From contig NZ_POUT01000001.1 of NCBI RefSeq assembly GCF_002890915.1, positions 558,001 to 622,000 of the forward strand: 64,000 nucleotides of DNA, given 5' to 3'. This document shows positions 35,443-44,701 of the stretch, piece by piece. The position numbers were made by a program, and so were the translations under genes. Every line of letters begins with the position of its first letter. Position 1 is the stretch's first letter. The stretch comes from Stutzerimonas stutzeri. Lineage in GTDB: Bacteria > Pseudomonadota > Gammaproteobacteria > Pseudomonadales > Pseudomonadaceae. Below the pieces are notes generated by a model. That model saw only the letters and a program-made list of their open reading frames with translations, was not told the origin of the DNA and did not search any database.

Positions 35443-36453
35443 TCACTGGGCTTGGGCGGCGGTCAGGGACGGGCGGGTATCGAGGCCGAGCAGCAGCCCC
35501 TTGCCGCCGGCGACGGTCAGGCGGTGCTCGGCGGTCATCGCCGCGGCGCGCAGGTAGACCGGCTCGCTGGGCAGCGCCAGGGCCTGCCAGCGGTCGCCGG
35601 CCAGGCGCAGCACGCTGCTATGGTCGCCGATGGCGAACAGGCCGTCGGCTCCGGCGCTGAAGGCGAAGATCGGCGCGCGGGTCGGCGTGTCCTGGCGCTG
35701 CCATGTCTCGCCGCCATCGGCGGTGTGGTAGATGAAGCCGTTGAGACCGCCGACCCAGCCTTCGGCGAGGCTGCGAAAATGCGCCGCGTGGGGGTAGAAC
35801 TCGTCCGGCAGGCTGCCGGCGGGCTCCCAGCTCTGGCCGCCGTCCTCGCTGGTGAACACCAGGCCGAACTCGCCGGTGGCCACCGCCTGCCGCTCGTCGA
35901 TGAACTGCAGGGTGGTCAGCATGGCGTCCTCGTCCAGGCTGCTGGTCTGCCAGCTCGCGCCCCGGTCGCGGCTGCTGAGCAGGGTGCTGTAGCTGCCGGC
36001 GACCCACCAGCTGCCATCCGGCGCGCAGGTGGCGGTCATCATCTGCTCCTGGCTGGGCAGTTCGACGCGGCGCCAGCTGGTGCCGTCGTCGGCGCTGTGC
36101 CAGAGGCCTCCGGCGAAATCCAGGGCGACGAAGCTGCCGTTGGCGCAGGCGTCGAGGTCGATGACGTGGGCGCCACGGGCGATCTGCCGGCGTTGCCAGC
36201 TGGCGCCCTGGTCGCGGCTGGCCAGCAGCACGCCGTCATTGCCGGCCAGCAGCGTCACCCGCGGCGTGCCGGCCATGGCCTGGTAGTAGTCGATACGCTG
36301 GCTCGGCTGGTCCGCCTGCCGGTGCACGGCGGTCAGGTCGAGGGCGGCTTCGCAGCCACTCAACAGCACGGGAAAGCCAGCCAGGAGGAGAGTGCGCAAG
36401 GCGCTGGCGCGCGGAGCGGCACCACTGCGCACGAAAGCAGGGGAATGCGGCAT
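35443..36453 (-). CDS. YCF48/BNR-repeat lipoprotein
   Basis: The 336-residue protein has a lipoprotein signal (LLLAGFPVLLSGC, cysteine 34). Repeated BNR-type blades follow (GASWQRRQIA, GTSWRRVELP, GASWQTSS, GQSWEPAGS, GETWQRQDT), giving a beta-propeller. Relatives are assembly factors, and here it may help the MMPL/DUF1302/DUF1329 proteins assemble. It is the first gene of the leftward operon and lies about 42 bases after the predicted sigma-54 transcript start. Confidence 0.85.
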   Translation of the reverse strand: MPHSPAFVRSGAAPRASALRTLLLAGFPVLLSGCEAALDLTAVHRQADQPSQRIDYYQAMAGTPRVTLLAGNDGVLLASRDQGASWQRRQIARGAHVIDLDACANGSFVALDFAGGLWHSADDGTSWRRVELPSQEQMMTATCAPDGSWWVAGSYSTLLSSRDRGASWQTSSLDEDAMLTTLQFIDERQAVATGEFGLVFTSEDGGQSWEPAGSLPDEFYPHAAHFRSLAEGWVGGLNGFIYHTADGGETWQRQDTPTRAPIFAFSAGADGLFAIGDHSSVLRLAGDRWQALALPSEPVYLRAAAMTAEHRLTVAGGKGLLLGLDTRPSLTAAQAQ

Positions 36454-36505
36454 TACGGGTCACCACTAGCTATTTGTTTTTGTTGAACAGCGGTGCATAG
36501 GCCAT

Positions 36506-36521
36506 AGCAACCGCTGTGCCA
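36506..36521 (-). promoter_or_regulatory. Sigma-54 promoter of the YCF48-MMPL-DUF1302-DUF1329-Aer operon
   Basis: The minus strand reads TGGCACAGCGGTTGCT, a full match to the sigma-54 consensus with GG-N10-GC. It is identical over 16 bases to the promoter before dmpK at 38688-38703. The start would be near 36495. Confidence 0.9.
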
Positions 36522-36621
36522 TGGCCTGGGCAGGGCCGTTCCTAGTGGTTAACCATTTGATTTGAAAGGGTTTGTCTTGAAAGATGCGGCGCGAGGAGGA
36601 ATCCCGGCACGCCGCGGGCGC

Positions 36622-36668
36622 TTGAGCAAATCATCAAATCGAGTGGGGCGGATTGTCGATTTGATCAA
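36622..36668. promoter_or_regulatory. Pair of DmpR/XylR-type upstream activator sites
   Basis: TTGAGCAAATCATCAA at 36622-36637 matches the XylR/DmpR site pattern TTGANCAAATNATCAA exactly. A weaker copy, TTGATCAAATCGACAA, lies on the minus strand at 36653-36668. Their centres are 31 bases apart and about 110-140 bases upstream of the sigma-54 promoter at 36506-36521. Confidence 0.8.
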
Positions 36669-36686
36669 CCCGGCGAAGCGCCGCCC

Positions 36687-38387
36687 TCACTGTTGCGGAT
36701 AGGCCGGGTCGAGCTTCTTCAGCCGGTAGGCCAGCGCCGGCCGGGTCAGCCCGAGCAGGCGCGCCGCCTGCGAGATGTTCTGCCCGCTGCGGCTCAGCGC
36801 CTCGCGCATCAGCCCGGCCTCGACGTCCTCCAGGCTGATGCCCTGGTCGAGGATCTGCTCGAGCCAGCCCTCGCCACGGGTGGACGGCTGCTGCACCAGT
36901 TCGCCCTCGCTGGACAGCTGGTCGCCGCCGCCGGTGGTCGTCGCCAGGCCCGGGAACATCGCCTCGATGCTGATGCTTTCGTTGTGGTCGGTGAGGATCA
37001 CCCCGCGTTCGAGGACGTTCTCCAGCTCGCGGATATTGCCCGGCCACTGGTAGTGCAGGCAGGCCTCCAGCGCACGGTCGGACAGGCCGAGGGTCTTCTT
37101 GCCGTATTCCTCGTGGTGCTTGCGCAGGAAATGCTCGGCCAGCAGCGGGATGTCCTCGACGCGCTCGCGCAGCGGCGGGATGTGCACCGGGAAGACGTTG
37201 AGCCGGTAGAACAGGTCGGCGCGAAAGCGCCCGGCCCTGACCGCCTCCTCGAGGTTCTCGTTGGTGGCGGCGATCACCCGCACGTCGATCTTGCGCGTGC
37301 GGTCGCCGCCGACCCGTTCCAGCTCGCCTTCCTGCAGCACCCGCAGCAGGGTGGCCTGGGCCCGCGGGGTCAGCTCGATCACCTCGTCGAGGAAGATGGT
37401 GCCGCCGTTGGCCCGCTCGAAGCGCCCGGCGCGCGCGTTGACCGCGCCGGTGTAGGCGCCCTTGTCGACGCCGAACAGTTCCGACTCGATCAGGTCCGGC
37501 GGGATCGCCGCGCAGTTGACCGCGACGAAGGGCTGCTCGGCCCGCTCGCTGCGCAGGTGCACGCTGCGCGCGATCACCTCCTTGCCCACCCCGGTCTCGC
37601 CCAGCAGCAGCACCGAGACCTTGCCACGCGCCGCCTTGTCGATGGTCTGGCAGATGCGCTTGTAGGCCGGCGACTGGCCGATGCCGTAGTACTGGCCGTC
37701 GTACTTCTGCAGGCGGCTGCGCAGGTTGGCCACCTGGGTCTGCAGCTCGTAGAGCTCCTCGATGATCGGGTCGCTCTTGAAGTAGGCCTGGAAGGTGCTG
37801 GTGTCGCCCCATTCCTCGGCGGTCTTGCCGATGATCCGGCACTTGTCGTCGCCGCGCCCGCGGCAGCTGACTTCCTGGAAGATGATTTCCCGGCCCATGA
37901 ACGCCGAGCTGTAGCTGCAGGCATAGCCCAGCAGGGTCCAGCAGGCCGGCTCGTCCATCAGGCCCAGCTCGGTCTGGCAGATTTCCACCTCGAAGGAGTC
38001 GATCCACTCGATCTCGACGTGGAAGAGCCCGCTCTGGATGTCGATGTCCACTTCCAGCGGGCGCACCTTGACCAGCCCCTTGAGCGAATGCAGCTGCGGC
38101 CCGGCGAGGAAGATCTCCAGCTCGCTGCTGTCCGGGCGCAGCTTGCGCGCCAGCTCGGCATCCTTCAGGCCGGACTGGTAGCCCAGGCGCAGGAAGAAGC
38201 CCTTGGCCCGCTCGACGCCGATCAGGCTGATCATCTCGCGGCGGAAGCTGGCCAGCGAAGACAGCTGCATCAGCAGCATGCGCTGCTCGCCGAGCCAGAT
38301 CTTGCCTTCGGTGGTGACGAAACGGATCTGGCTGCTGAGGTCCTGCAGATCCGCATATTGCATCTCGGGCTTGTATTTAAGTGCCAT
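36687..38387 (-). CDS. dmpR: DmpR/XylR-family phenol-responsive sigma-54 activator
   Basis: The 566-residue regulator has an N-terminal effector-sensing domain ending in a V4R-like region ([32 protein letters not shown]). A linker follows, then an AAA+ domain (GETGVGKE, the loop [23 protein letters not shown]) and a C-terminal helix-turn-helix ([26 protein letters not shown]). This is the DmpR arrangement and length. Phenols bound by the N-terminal domain relieve repression of the ATPase. It is divergent from dmpK. Its probable targets are the two identical sigma-54 promoters flanking it. Confidence 0.93.
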   Translation of the reverse strand: MALKYKPEMQYADLQDLSSQIRFVTTEGKIWLGEQRMLLMQLSSLASFRREMISLIGVERAKGFFLRLGYQSGLKDAELARKLRPDSSELEIFLAGPQLHSLKGLVKVRPLEVDIDIQSGLFHVEIEWIDSFEVEICQTELGLMDEPACWTLLGYACSYSSAFMGREIIFQEVSCRGRGDDKCRIIGKTAEEWGDTSTFQAYFKSDPIIEELYELQTQVANLRSRLQKYDGQYYGIGQSPAYKRICQTIDKAARGKVSVLLLGETGVGKEVIARSVHLRSERAEQPFVAVNCAAIPPDLIESELFGVDKGAYTGAVNARAGRFERANGGTIFLDEVIELTPRAQATLLRVLQEGELERVGGDRTRKIDVRVIAATNENLEEAVRAGRFRADLFYRLNVFPVHIPPLRERVEDIPLLAEHFLRKHHEEYGKKTLGLSDRALEACLHYQWPGNIRELENVLERGVILTDHNESISIEAMFPGLATTTGGGDQLSSEGELVQQPSTRGEGWLEQILDQGISLEDVEAGLMREALSRSGQNISQAARLLGLTRPALAYRLKKLDPAYPQQ

Positions 38388-38517
38388 TGGGCGCCCCTTG
38401 TTTTCTTCTTGTAGGGATGAGCCGCCAGCCTTGCGTCGGCGGATCGAGGCAGAACGATGACTGTCTGGTCACCCGCAAGATGGAATGCTTTTGCCGCGGG
38501 ATTTTCAACCAAATGAT

Positions 38518-38564
38518 TAAATCATTTGCGCAACGCACCTCTCCCGCATTGATCAATTGATCAA
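38518..38564. promoter_or_regulatory. DmpR upstream activator sites for the phenol operon
   Basis: TTGATCAATTGATCAA at 38549-38564 is a perfect palindromic DmpR-type site. A weaker site on the minus strand, TTGCGCAAATGATTTA, lies at 38518-38533. Centres are 31 bases apart, the same spacing as in the second DmpR-type promoter. The rest of the 354-base dmpR-dmpK gap holds the promoter at 38688-38703 and no gene. Confidence 0.88.
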
Positions 38565-38687
38565 TCCCTTCCCCTTCCGCAGGCCTGCCCCAACGGCCCG
38601 CCAACCCCCTCGCCAGCTACCCGCAACTGGAAATAAACGCTTGGTTTTCAGTGAGTTGGTTTCGCCCGGCGATTCCTCTCGCGCCGT

Positions 38688-38703
38688 TGGCACAGCGGTT
38701 GCT
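38688..38703 (+). promoter_or_regulatory. Sigma-54 promoter of the dmp operon (Po-type)
   Basis: TGGCACAGCGGTTGCT fits the consensus fully, with GG-N10-GC. It lies about 40 bases before the dmpK start codon at 38742. Expression would need DmpR and phenol. Confidence 0.92.
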
Positions 38704-38741
38704 GACGTCCCTCGGCAAGCAGCGCAACCCGGGAGAGGGCC

Positions 38742-39014
38742 ATGGCCGTGTCGGAAAACAGCTTCGAACAATTCAAGCGCTACGTCCGTGTTCGCAGCGC
38801 ACCGGGCGCGCGCTTCGTCGAGTTCGACTTCGCCATCGGTTCGCCGGAGATGTTCGTCGAGCTGGTGCTACCACGCGACGCCTTCGAGCTGTTCTGCCGG
38901 CACAACCGGGTCGAGCACATGGATGCCGCGATGGCCGCGATCGTCGACGCGGACATGGTCAAGTGGCGCTTCGGCGAGGCCGGCTCGCGCATGCCCAGGC
39001 CCGCCGACCGCTAG
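38742..39014 (+). CDS. dmpK: Phenol hydroxylase assembly protein DmpK
   Basis: The 90-residue protein (FKRYVRVRSAPGARFVEFDFAIGSPEMFVELVLPRD) matches the DmpK/PhhK family. DmpK is not part of the active enzyme but helps load iron into the oxygenase in characterised systems. It has a GGGAGAGGGCC ribosome binding region and is first in the operon, 39 bases downstream of the sigma-54 promoter. Confidence 0.92.
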   Translation: MAVSENSFEQFKRYVRVRSAPGARFVEFDFAIGSPEMFVELVLPRDAFELFCRHNRVEHMDAAMAAIVDADMVKWRFGEAGSRMPRPADR

Positions 39015-39073
39015 CGCGAGCGCGGCGCCCACCTGGCAACCGGATACCACAAAAACAACAAGGTACGGTCAAG

Positions 39074-40063
39074 ATGAGCATAGAGATCAAGACGCACACG
39101 GTGGAGCCGATCCGCCAGACGTTCAGCCATATCCGCCGGCGTTTCGGCGACAAGCCGGCCAGCCGCTACCAGGAAGCCAGCTACGACATCGAGTCGAAGA
39201 TCAACTTCCACTACCGGCCGCTGTGGCAGCCCGACAAGCTGCTCAACGACCCTGCCCGCACCTGCCTGAGCATGCGCGACTGGTACGCGGTCAGCGATCC
39301 GCGCCAGTACTACTACGGCGCCTACGTGCAGACCCGTGCGCGCATGCAGGAAACCACCGAGCACGAGTTCGCCTTCTGCGAGAAACGCGGGCTGCTCCAG
39401 CGTCTGAGCGTTGAGCAGCGCGAGCGGGTGCTGCGCGTGCTGATCCCGCTGCGCCACGCGGAACTGGCGGCGAACATGAACAACAGCGGCATCGCCGCCG
39501 ACGGCACAGCCTCCACCGTCACCCAGATGCACATCTACCACGCCATGGACCGCCTCGGCATCGCCCAGTACCTGTCGCGCATCGGCCTGCTGCTCGACGG
39601 CGGCACCGGCACCTCGCTCGACGCGGCCAAGCAGCAGTGGCTGCTCGACCCCACCTGGCAGCCGCTGCGCCGCCTGGTCGAGGACAGCCTGGTGGTCAGC
39701 GACTGGTTCGAGCTGAGCCTGCTGCAGAACCTGGTCAGCGACGGCCTGCTGTTCCCGCTGATCTACCAGAAGTTCGACGAGACCTTGAGCGCCGAGGGCG
39801 CCGGCGACGTCGGCCTGCTCACCGAGTTCATGCGCGGCTGGTTCGCCGAAAGCGCCCGCTGGGTCGACGCCATGGTCAAGACCGTGGCCGCCGAGAGCCC
39901 GCAGAACCGCGCGCAGATCGAAGCCTGGATCGACCACTGGCAGGGCCGGGTCGTCGAGGCGCTGGCGCCGCTGGCCGAGGTCAGCACCGGCCAGGCCGCG
40001 CTGGCCGAGGTGCAGCAGGCCTTCGCCGCGCGCCTGAAGAAACTCGGCCTGTTCAACCAGTGA
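39074..40063 (+). CDS. dmpL: Phenol hydroxylase oxygenase beta subunit
   Basis: The 329-residue subunit (MSIEIKTHTVEPIRQTFSHIRRR) pairs with DmpN and DmpO in the (alpha-beta-gamma)2 oxygenase of the soluble diiron monooxygenase family. It has the ferritin-like fold but lacks the diiron ligands of DmpN. The ATG at 39074 is chosen. A frame reaching 38651 overlaps dmpK and is spurious. Confidence 0.93.
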   Translation: MSIEIKTHTVEPIRQTFSHIRRRFGDKPASRYQEASYDIESKINFHYRPLWQPDKLLNDPARTCLSMRDWYAVSDPRQYYYGAYVQTRARMQETTEHEFAFCEKRGLLQRLSVEQRERVLRVLIPLRHAELAANMNNSGIAADGTASTVTQMHIYHAMDRLGIAQYLSRIGLLLDGGTGTSLDAAKQQWLLDPTWQPLRRLVEDSLVVSDWFELSLLQNLVSDGLLFPLIYQKFDETLSAEGAGDVGLLTEFMRGWFAESARWVDAMVKTVAAESPQNRAQIEAWIDHWQGRVVEALAPLAEVSTGQAALAEVQQAFAARLKKLGLFNQ

Positions 40064-40074
40064 GGGAGCCCGTC

Positions 40075-40344
40075 ATGTCACTCGTTTATATCGCCCTGCA
40101 GGACAACGACAACGCCCGCTACCTGGTGGACGCCATCACCGCCGACAACCCCCACGCGGTGGTCCAGCACCAGCCCGCGATGATCCGCATCGAGGCCGAA
40201 GGCCGCCTGGAGATCCGTCGCGACACCATGGAAGAAAGGCTCGGCCGCGACTGGGACGTGCAGGAAATGCTGCTGGACGTGATCACCATCGGCGGCAACG
40301 TCGACGAGGACGACGAGCGTTTCGTCCTCGAGTGGAAGAACTGA
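40075..40344 (+). CDS. dmpM: Phenol hydroxylase regulatory (effector) protein
   Basis: The 89-residue cofactorless activator (LVYIALQDNDNARYLVDAIT, closing DERFVLEWKN) binds the oxygenase and gates electron transfer and oxygen activation. It is 11 bases downstream of dmpL with GGGAG before its start. Confidence 0.93.
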   Translation: MSLVYIALQDNDNARYLVDAITADNPHAVVQHQPAMIRIEAEGRLEIRRDTMEERLGRDWDVQEMLLDVITIGGNVDEDDERFVLEWKN

Positions 40345-40354
40345 GGAGCCCGTG

Positions 40355-41887
40355 ATGAGCAACAACAAGAAACTCGGCCTGAAAGACAAGTACCGCTACC
40401 TGACCCGCGACCTCGACTGGGAGCCCAGCTACCAGAAGAAGGAAGACATCTACCCCTACGAGCGCTTCGAGGGGATCAGGATCACCGACTGGGACAAGTG
40501 GGAAGACCCCTTCCGCCTGACCATGGACGCCTACTGGAAGTACCAGGCCGAGAAGGAGAAGAAGCTCTACGCCATCCTCGACGCCTTCGCGCAGAACAAC
40601 GGCCAGCAGAACATCTCCGACGCGCGCTACGTCAACGCGCTGAAGCTGTTCCTCAGCGGCATCACCCCCTGCGAGTACCAGGCGTTCCAGGGCTTCGCCC
40701 GGGTCGGCCGGCACTTCGGCGGCGCCGGCGCGCGGGTCGCCTGCCAGATGCAGGCGATCGACGAGCTGCGCCACGTGCAGACCCAGGTGCACGCCATGAG
40801 CCACTTCAACAAGCACTTCGACGGCATGCACGACTTCGCCCACATGCACGACCGCGTGTGGTTCCTCTCGGTGCCCAAGTCGTTCTTCGACGATGCGCGC
40901 ACGGCGGGGCCGTTCGAGTTCCTCACGGCGATCTCGTTCTCCTTCGAGTACGTGCTGACCAACCTGTTGTTCGTGCCGTTCATGTCCGGCGCCGCCTACA
41001 ACGGCGACATGGCCACCGTCACCTTCGGCTTCTCGGCGCAGTCCGACGAGGCGCGGCACATGACCCTGGGCCTGGAGGTGATCAAGTTCCTGCTCGAGCA
41101 GCACGAGGACAACGTGCCGATCATCCAGGGCTGGATCGACAAGTGGTTCTGGCGCGGCAACCGCCTGCTCAGCCTGGTCGGGATGATGATGGACTACATG
41201 CTGCCGAACAAGGTGATGTCCTGGGCCGAGGCCTGGGAGGTCTACTTCGAGCAGGCCGGCGGCGCGCTGTTCAAGGACCTGGAGCGCTACGGCATCCGCC
41301 CGCCGAAGTACGTCGAGCACTGCATGGAGGCCAAGCAGCACGTCAGCCACCAGGCCTGGGCGACCTTCTACCAGTACAGCCAGGCCACCAACTTCCACAC
41401 CTGGATGCCGACCGACGAGGAGATGGACTGGCTCTCGGCCAAGTACCCGCAGACCTTCGACCAGTACTACCGCGCGCGCTTCACCTTCTGGCGCGAGCAG
41501 CAGGAGAAGGGCGAGCGCTTCTACAACCCGACCCTGCCGCAGCTGTGCCAGGTGTGCCAGATCCCGACCATCTTCACCGAGCCGGGCGACCCGACCCGGA
41601 TCAGCCACCGCAGCCACGTGCACGAGGGCGAGCGCTACCACTTCTGCTCCGACGGCTGCTGCGACATCTTCAAGAACGAGCCGCAGAAGTACGTGCAGGC
41701 CTGGCTGCCGGTGCACCAGATCTACCAGGGCAACTGCGGCGGCGCCGACGTCGAGTCGGTGGTGCGCGACTACTACCGGATCAACCTCGGCGAGGACAAC
41801 TTCGACTACGCCGGCTCGCGCGACCAGCGCCGCTGGCAGCAGTGGAAGGACGGCACGCCCACCGAGGAGCTGCCCGAGGCCAGCTGA
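40355..41887 (+). CDS. dmpN: Phenol hydroxylase oxygenase alpha subunit (diiron)
   Basis: The 510-residue catalytic subunit converts phenol and methylphenols to catechols. The carboxylate-bridged diiron site is visible in two four-helix halves: CEYQAFQGFARVG and DELRHVQTQ, then FEYVLTN and SDEARHMTLG, supplying the Glu and Glu-x-x-His ligands. A C-terminal zinc-ribbon-like segment (CQVCQIP, then FCSDGCCDIF) is also typical. I chose the ATG at 40355. A GTG one codon upstream is an alternative. Confidence 0.95.
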   Translation: MSNNKKLGLKDKYRYLTRDLDWEPSYQKKEDIYPYERFEGIRITDWDKWEDPFRLTMDAYWKYQAEKEKKLYAILDAFAQNNGQQNISDARYVNALKLFLSGITPCEYQAFQGFARVGRHFGGAGARVACQMQAIDELRHVQTQVHAMSHFNKHFDGMHDFAHMHDRVWFLSVPKSFFDDARTAGPFEFLTAISFSFEYVLTNLLFVPFMSGAAYNGDMATVTFGFSAQSDEARHMTLGLEVIKFLLEQHEDNVPIIQGWIDKWFWRGNRLLSLVGMMMDYMLPNKVMSWAEAWEVYFEQAGGALFKDLERYGIRPPKYVEHCMEAKQHVSHQAWATFYQYSQATNFHTWMPTDEEMDWLSAKYPQTFDQYYRARFTFWREQQEKGERFYNPTLPQLCQVCQIPTIFTEPGDPTRISHRSHVHEGERYHFCSDGCCDIFKNEPQKYVQAWLPVHQIYQGNCGGADVESVVRDYYRINLGEDNFDYAGSRDQRRWQQWKDGTPTEELPEAS

Positions 41888-41900
41888 ACGACCCGCGACA

Positions 41901-41924
41901 ACGGGGCGGTCAGCGCCGCCCCGT
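41901..41924 (+). other. Strong mRNA hairpin between dmpN and dmpO
   Basis: ACGGGGCGG and CCGCCCCGT form a perfect nine-base-pair stem with a six-base loop. No T-run follows, so it is unlikely to terminate. It could stabilise or divide the transcript. Confidence 0.7.
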
Positions 41925-41952
41925 CCCATTCCAAGAACAAGAGGGACACCCC

Positions 41953-42312
41953 ATGACCGTCAAAGCGATCGGCGAATACCGTTTTCGCCCGCTCGATGTG
42001 CAAGAGCACTTCCATGGCAACCAGCTGCTGTACGTCGGCTGGGACCGCCACCTGATGTTCTGCTCGCCGCTGGCGCTGCTGGTGGCGCCGACCCTGAGCT
42101 TCGCCGAACTGCTCGACCAGGTGATCGCGCCGGCCTTCGCCGCCCACCCGGACAGCGCCGCCGCCGACCTGCGCCGGGCCACCTGGTACCTCAACGATGA
42201 GCCGTTCCAGCCCGAGCTGTCCGCCAGCCTGGCGGCCAACGGCCTGCGCCACAAGGACATGCTGCGCCTGGACACGCCTGGCCTGAACGGCATCGCCGGC
42301 TCCTGCAGCTGA
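41953..42312 (+). CDS. dmpO: Phenol hydroxylase oxygenase gamma subunit
   Basis: The 119-residue small subunit (MTVKAIGEYRFRPLDVQEHF, then NQLLYVGWDRHLMFCSPLAL) completes the oxygenase. It is 65 bases after dmpN, the gap holding the hairpin at 41901-41924. The ribosome binding site is GAGGGACA. Confidence 0.93.
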   Translation: MTVKAIGEYRFRPLDVQEHFHGNQLLYVGWDRHLMFCSPLALLVAPTLSFAELLDQVIAPAFAAHPDSAAADLRRATWYLNDEPFQPELSASLAANGLRHKDMLRLDTPGLNGIAGSCS

Positions 42313-42322
42313 GGGTATCGCC

Positions 42323-43384
42323 ATGAGCTATCAAGTGACCATCGAACCGACCGGCGAACAGATCGAGGTCGAGGAGGGCCAGACCATCCTCCAGGCGGCC
42401 CTGCGCCAGGGCGTCTGGCTGCCGTTCGCCTGCGGCCACGGCACCTGCGCGACCTGCAAGGTGCAGGTGCTCGACGGCGAGGTCGAGATCGGCGCCGCCT
42501 CGCCCTTCGCCCTGATGGACGTCGAGCGCGACGAAGGCAAGGTGCTGGCCTGCTGCGCAATGCCGCAAAGCGACCTGACCATCGAAGCCGACATCGACAT
42601 CGACCCGGACTTCGCCGGCCATCCGGTGGAGGACTATGCCGCCAGCGTCAGCGCCATCGTCGAGCTGTCGCCGACCATCAAGGGCCTGCGGCTGAAACTG
42701 GATCGGCCGATGGCCTTCCAGGCCGGCCAGTACGTCAACCTCGAGCTGCCGGGCATCGACGGCAGCCGCGCCTTCTCGCTGGCCAACCCACCGGGGCGCG
42801 CCGACGAGGCCGAGCTGCATATCCGCCTGGTCGAAGGCGGCGCGGCGACCACCTTCATCCACCGGCAACTGCAGGTCGGCGACCGGCTCAAGCTGTCCGG
42901 CCCCTACGGGCAGTTCTTCGTGCGCGGCTCGCAGCCCGGCGACCTGATCTTCATCGCCGGCGGCTCGGGGCTGTCCAGCCCGCAGTCGATGATCCTCGAC
43001 CTGCTGGCGCAGGGCGATACGCGCCAGATCACCCTGTTCCAGGGCGCGCGCAACCTCGCCGAACTGTACAACCGCGAGCTGTTCGAGCGGCTCGCGGCCG
43101 AGCACGCCAACTTCCACTACGTGCCGGCGCTCAGCCAGGCCAATGACGACCCGAGCTGGCAGGGGTTCCGCGGCTTCGTCCACGACGCCGCCAAGGCGCA
43201 CTTCGACGGCCGCTTCGGCGGGCACAAGGCCTACCTGTGCGGGCCGCCACCGATGATCGACGCGGCCATCTCCACGCTGATGCAGGGCCGCCTGTTCGAG
43301 CGCGACATCTTCATGGAGCGCTTCTTCAGTGCCGCCGACAACGCGGTCGAGGCGCCCCGTTCGGCCCTGTTCAAACGCATCTGA
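42323..43384 (+). CDS. dmpP: Phenol hydroxylase reductase (FAD, [2Fe-2S])
   Basis: The 353-residue reductase passes electrons from NAD(P)H to the oxygenase. It has an N-terminal plant-type ferredoxin domain with CGHGTCATC and a fourth cysteine in LACCAM. A ferredoxin-reductase part follows (RAFSLANPP for FAD, GGSGLSSPQSM for nucleotide, and AYLCGPPPMIDA). It lies 10 bases after dmpO. Confidence 0.95.
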   Translation: MSYQVTIEPTGEQIEVEEGQTILQAALRQGVWLPFACGHGTCATCKVQVLDGEVEIGAASPFALMDVERDEGKVLACCAMPQSDLTIEADIDIDPDFAGHPVEDYAASVSAIVELSPTIKGLRLKLDRPMAFQAGQYVNLELPGIDGSRAFSLANPPGRADEAELHIRLVEGGAATTFIHRQLQVGDRLKLSGPYGQFFVRGSQPGDLIFIAGGSGLSSPQSMILDLLAQGDTRQITLFQGARNLAELYNRELFERLAAEHANFHYVPALSQANDDPSWQGFRGFVHDAAKAHFDGRFGGHKAYLCGPPPMIDAAISTLMQGRLFERDIFMERFFSAADNAVEAPRSALFKRI

Positions 43385-43393
43385 GGTGAGCGC

Positions 43394-43708
43394 ATGGAAC
43401 CGTCCTACCGCATTACCGAAGTGACCAGCGGCGCCAGCTTCGCCTGCACCGGCGGCCAGAGCGTGCTGCAGGCCATGGAACAGCAGCAGCTGCACTGCCT
43501 GCCGGTCGGCTGCCGCGGCGGCGGCTGCGGCCTGTGCAAGGTGCAGGTGCTCAGCGGCGAGTTCGACTGCGGACGCATGAGCAGCAGGCACGTGCCCGAG
43601 CAGGCCCGCGTCCGGGGCCAGGTGCTGGCCTGCCGGCTGTTCCCGCGCAGCGACCTGGCCATCGAACGCCCGCCGCGACCCGAAACGCCCGGCATTCCCG
43701 CGCATTAG
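43394..43708 (+). CDS. dmpQ: Plant-type [2Fe-2S] ferredoxin (XylT-like)
   Basis: The 104-residue ferredoxin has CRGGGCGLCKVQ and a fourth cysteine in LACRLF. XylT/DmpQ-type ferredoxins reactivate catechol 2,3-dioxygenase by reducing an oxidised iron, which fits its place just before dmpB. It is unusually arginine-rich toward its C-terminus. Confidence 0.92.
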   Translation: MEPSYRITEVTSGASFACTGGQSVLQAMEQQQLHCLPVGCRGGGCGLCKVQVLSGEFDCGRMSSRHVPEQARVRGQVLACRLFPRSDLAIERPPRPETPGIPAH

Positions 43709-43750
43709 CGCCCCCGCAATGACCCAACAACAAAGACAAAAGGTGTCGAC

Positions 43751-44674
43751 ATGAAAAAAGGTGTATTGCGTCCCGGCCACGTGCAGCTGCGCGTGCTGGA
43801 CATGGCCCAGGCCCTCGAACACTACGTCGAGCTGCTCGGCCTGATCGAGATGGATCGCGACGACAAGGGCCGCGTCTACCTCAAGGGCTGGACCGAGACC
43901 GACAAGTTCTCCGTGGTGCTGCGTGAAGCCGCCGAGCCGGGCATGGACTTCATGGCCTTCAAGGTCATCGACGACGCCACCCTCGGCCGCCTGACCGAGG
44001 ACCTGGTGGCCTTCGGCTGCATGGTCGAAAGCATCCCTGCCGGCGAGCTCAAGGGCTGCGGCCGGCGCATCCGCTTCGCCGCGCCGTCCGGGCATCGCTT
44101 CGAGCTGTACGCCGAGAAGCAGATGACCGGCAAGTGGGGCCTGGCCGAGGTCAACCCGGAAGCCTGGCCGCGCGGCCTCAAGGGCATGCGCGCGACCCGC
44201 TTCGACCATGCCCTGCTGTACGGCGACGAACTGCCGGAAACCCTGCGGCTGTTCACCGAGGTGCTCGGCTTCAGCCTCGCCGAGCAGGTGCTCGACCCGA
44301 CCGGCACGCGCATCGCGCAGTTCCTCACCCTGAGCATGAAGGCCCACGACGTGGCGTTCATCCACCACCCGGAGAAGGCCAAGCTGCACCACGTGTCGTT
44401 CTTCCTCGACACCTGGGACGACGTGCTGCGCGCCGCCGACCTGATCAGCATGACCAACACCTCGATCGACATCGGCCCGACCCGCCACGGCCTGACCCAC
44501 GGCAAGACCATCTACTTCTTCGACCCCTCGGGCAACCGCAACGAGGTGTTCTGCGGCGGCGACTACCACTACCCGGACCAGCCCACCGTGACCTGGACCA
44601 CCGACCAGCTGGGCAAGGCGATCTTCTACCACGACCGCCAGCTCAACGAGCGCTTCCTCACCGCGCTGACCTGA
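43751..44674 (+). CDS. dmpB: Catechol 2,3-dioxygenase
   Basis: The 307-residue extradiol dioxygenase cleaves catechol to 2-hydroxymuconic semialdehyde. The Fe(II) ligands fall exactly where expected: His153 ([10 protein letters not shown]), His214 (LHHVSFFLD) and Glu265 ([10 protein letters not shown]). The length and the ATG at 43751 match the family. Confidence 0.96.
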   Translation: MKKGVLRPGHVQLRVLDMAQALEHYVELLGLIEMDRDDKGRVYLKGWTETDKFSVVLREAAEPGMDFMAFKVIDDATLGRLTEDLVAFGCMVESIPAGELKGCGRRIRFAAPSGHRFELYAEKQMTGKWGLAEVNPEAWPRGLKGMRATRFDHALLYGDELPETLRLFTEVLGFSLAEQVLDPTGTRIAQFLTLSMKAHDVAFIHHPEKAKLHHVSFFLDTWDDVLRAADLISMTNTSIDIGPTRHGLTHGKTIYFFDPSGNRNEVFCGGDYHYPDQPTVTWTTDQLGKAIFYHDRQLNERFLTALT

Positions 44675-44701
44675 TTTTTGCCTGACGAGAAGAGCGTGCA
44701 C

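Noticed and set aside
36521..36570. A third DmpR-type site at TTAACCATTTGATTTGAAA
   Set aside because: It shares only part of the consensus and breaks the 31-base spacing shown by the other two sites.
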